NCBI GenBank assembly: GCA_050250665.1
Contig: JBFWOF010000100.1
Span: forward strand, 1 to 6,217
Direction of reading: 5' to 3'
Origin: JADKFD01 sp050250665
GTDB taxonomy: Bacteria > Pseudomonadota > Gammaproteobacteria > Xanthomonadales > SZUA-5
DNA: 6,217 bases
A program made the position numbers and the translations under genes. Positions 6,142 to 6,217 of this stretch are shown piece after piece (the stretch's first letter is position 1; the number at the start of each line of letters is the position of its first letter). The notes beneath the pieces are model-generated. The model ran no database searches, was not told the DNA's origin, and saw only the letters and a program-made list of their open reading frames with translations.

Positions 6142-6217
6142 GTAGGTCGGCTCAAGGCGCACAGCGCCGGAGCCGACAGGCCAAACCTCAGCGCAAGCCT
6201 TCACCGGGATTCCGACC
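6142..6217. repeat. Second module A copy, cut by the window end
   Basis: Bases 6142-6217 match 5895-5970 with four differences over 76 bases, and include the same stem-loop (6146-6177). The copy continues past the window. A and B therefore alternate here with a period of 247 bases (5895 to 6142). Confidence 0.9.

Noticed and set aside
5715..6204. Minus-strand frames containing ARLEPTYA-like peptides
   Set aside because: They are translations of the GTAGGTCGGCTCAAGG repeat and appear twice because the repeat does.
5865..6217. CRISPR array
   Set aside because: The units are long, contain hairpins and have a 247-base period; there are no short evenly spaced repeats with unique spacers and no cas genes.

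Overview
The window holds one complete five-cistron operon on the + strand (321-5814), closed in on both sides by non-coding repetitive DNA. High GC (about 63% in the parts counted by hand), the gene families and dense intergenic stem-loop repeats of the GTGGGAGCGACGGCACGTCGCGAC and GTAGGTCGGCTCAAGGCGC kinds suggest a gammaproteobacterium. Xanthomonadales or a relative is my best guess, from the look of the repeats only.

Layout: 1-126 is a repeat unit with a perfect 25-bp stem. 127-320 is a leader without a gene. 321-1934 is a beta-class adenine DNA methyltransferase (Mod). 1937-2223 is a zeta-toxin-like P-loop kinase gene broken by an internal, frame-changing deletion. 2220-2438 is a 72-aa protein, possibly the partner of that kinase. 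2435-5140 is a type III Res-like superfamily 2 helicase with a C-terminal PD-(D/E)xK nuclease signature. 5137-5814 is an unrecognised 225-aa protein. 5815-6217 is repeat DNA, including a second copy (6016-6141) of the left-end repeat.

How the genes fit together: Mod and Res form a type III-like restriction-modification system. All genes are packed as one transcript: a 2-nt gap after mod, then GTGA, ATGA and ATGA overlaps. A kinase/small-protein pair sits between mod and res, and a fifth cistron is translationally coupled to res. The kinase is now a scar: its first 80 codons and last 16 codons survive in different frames. The small gene, res and the fifth gene look intact.

The most notable points are the zeta scar, the unknown fifth gene, an AT-richer patch in the middle of mod next to the presumed target-recognition region, and the placement of the whole cassette at what looks like a junction between two repeat modules. 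The modules' uninterrupted arrangement is preserved just downstream at 6136-6150.
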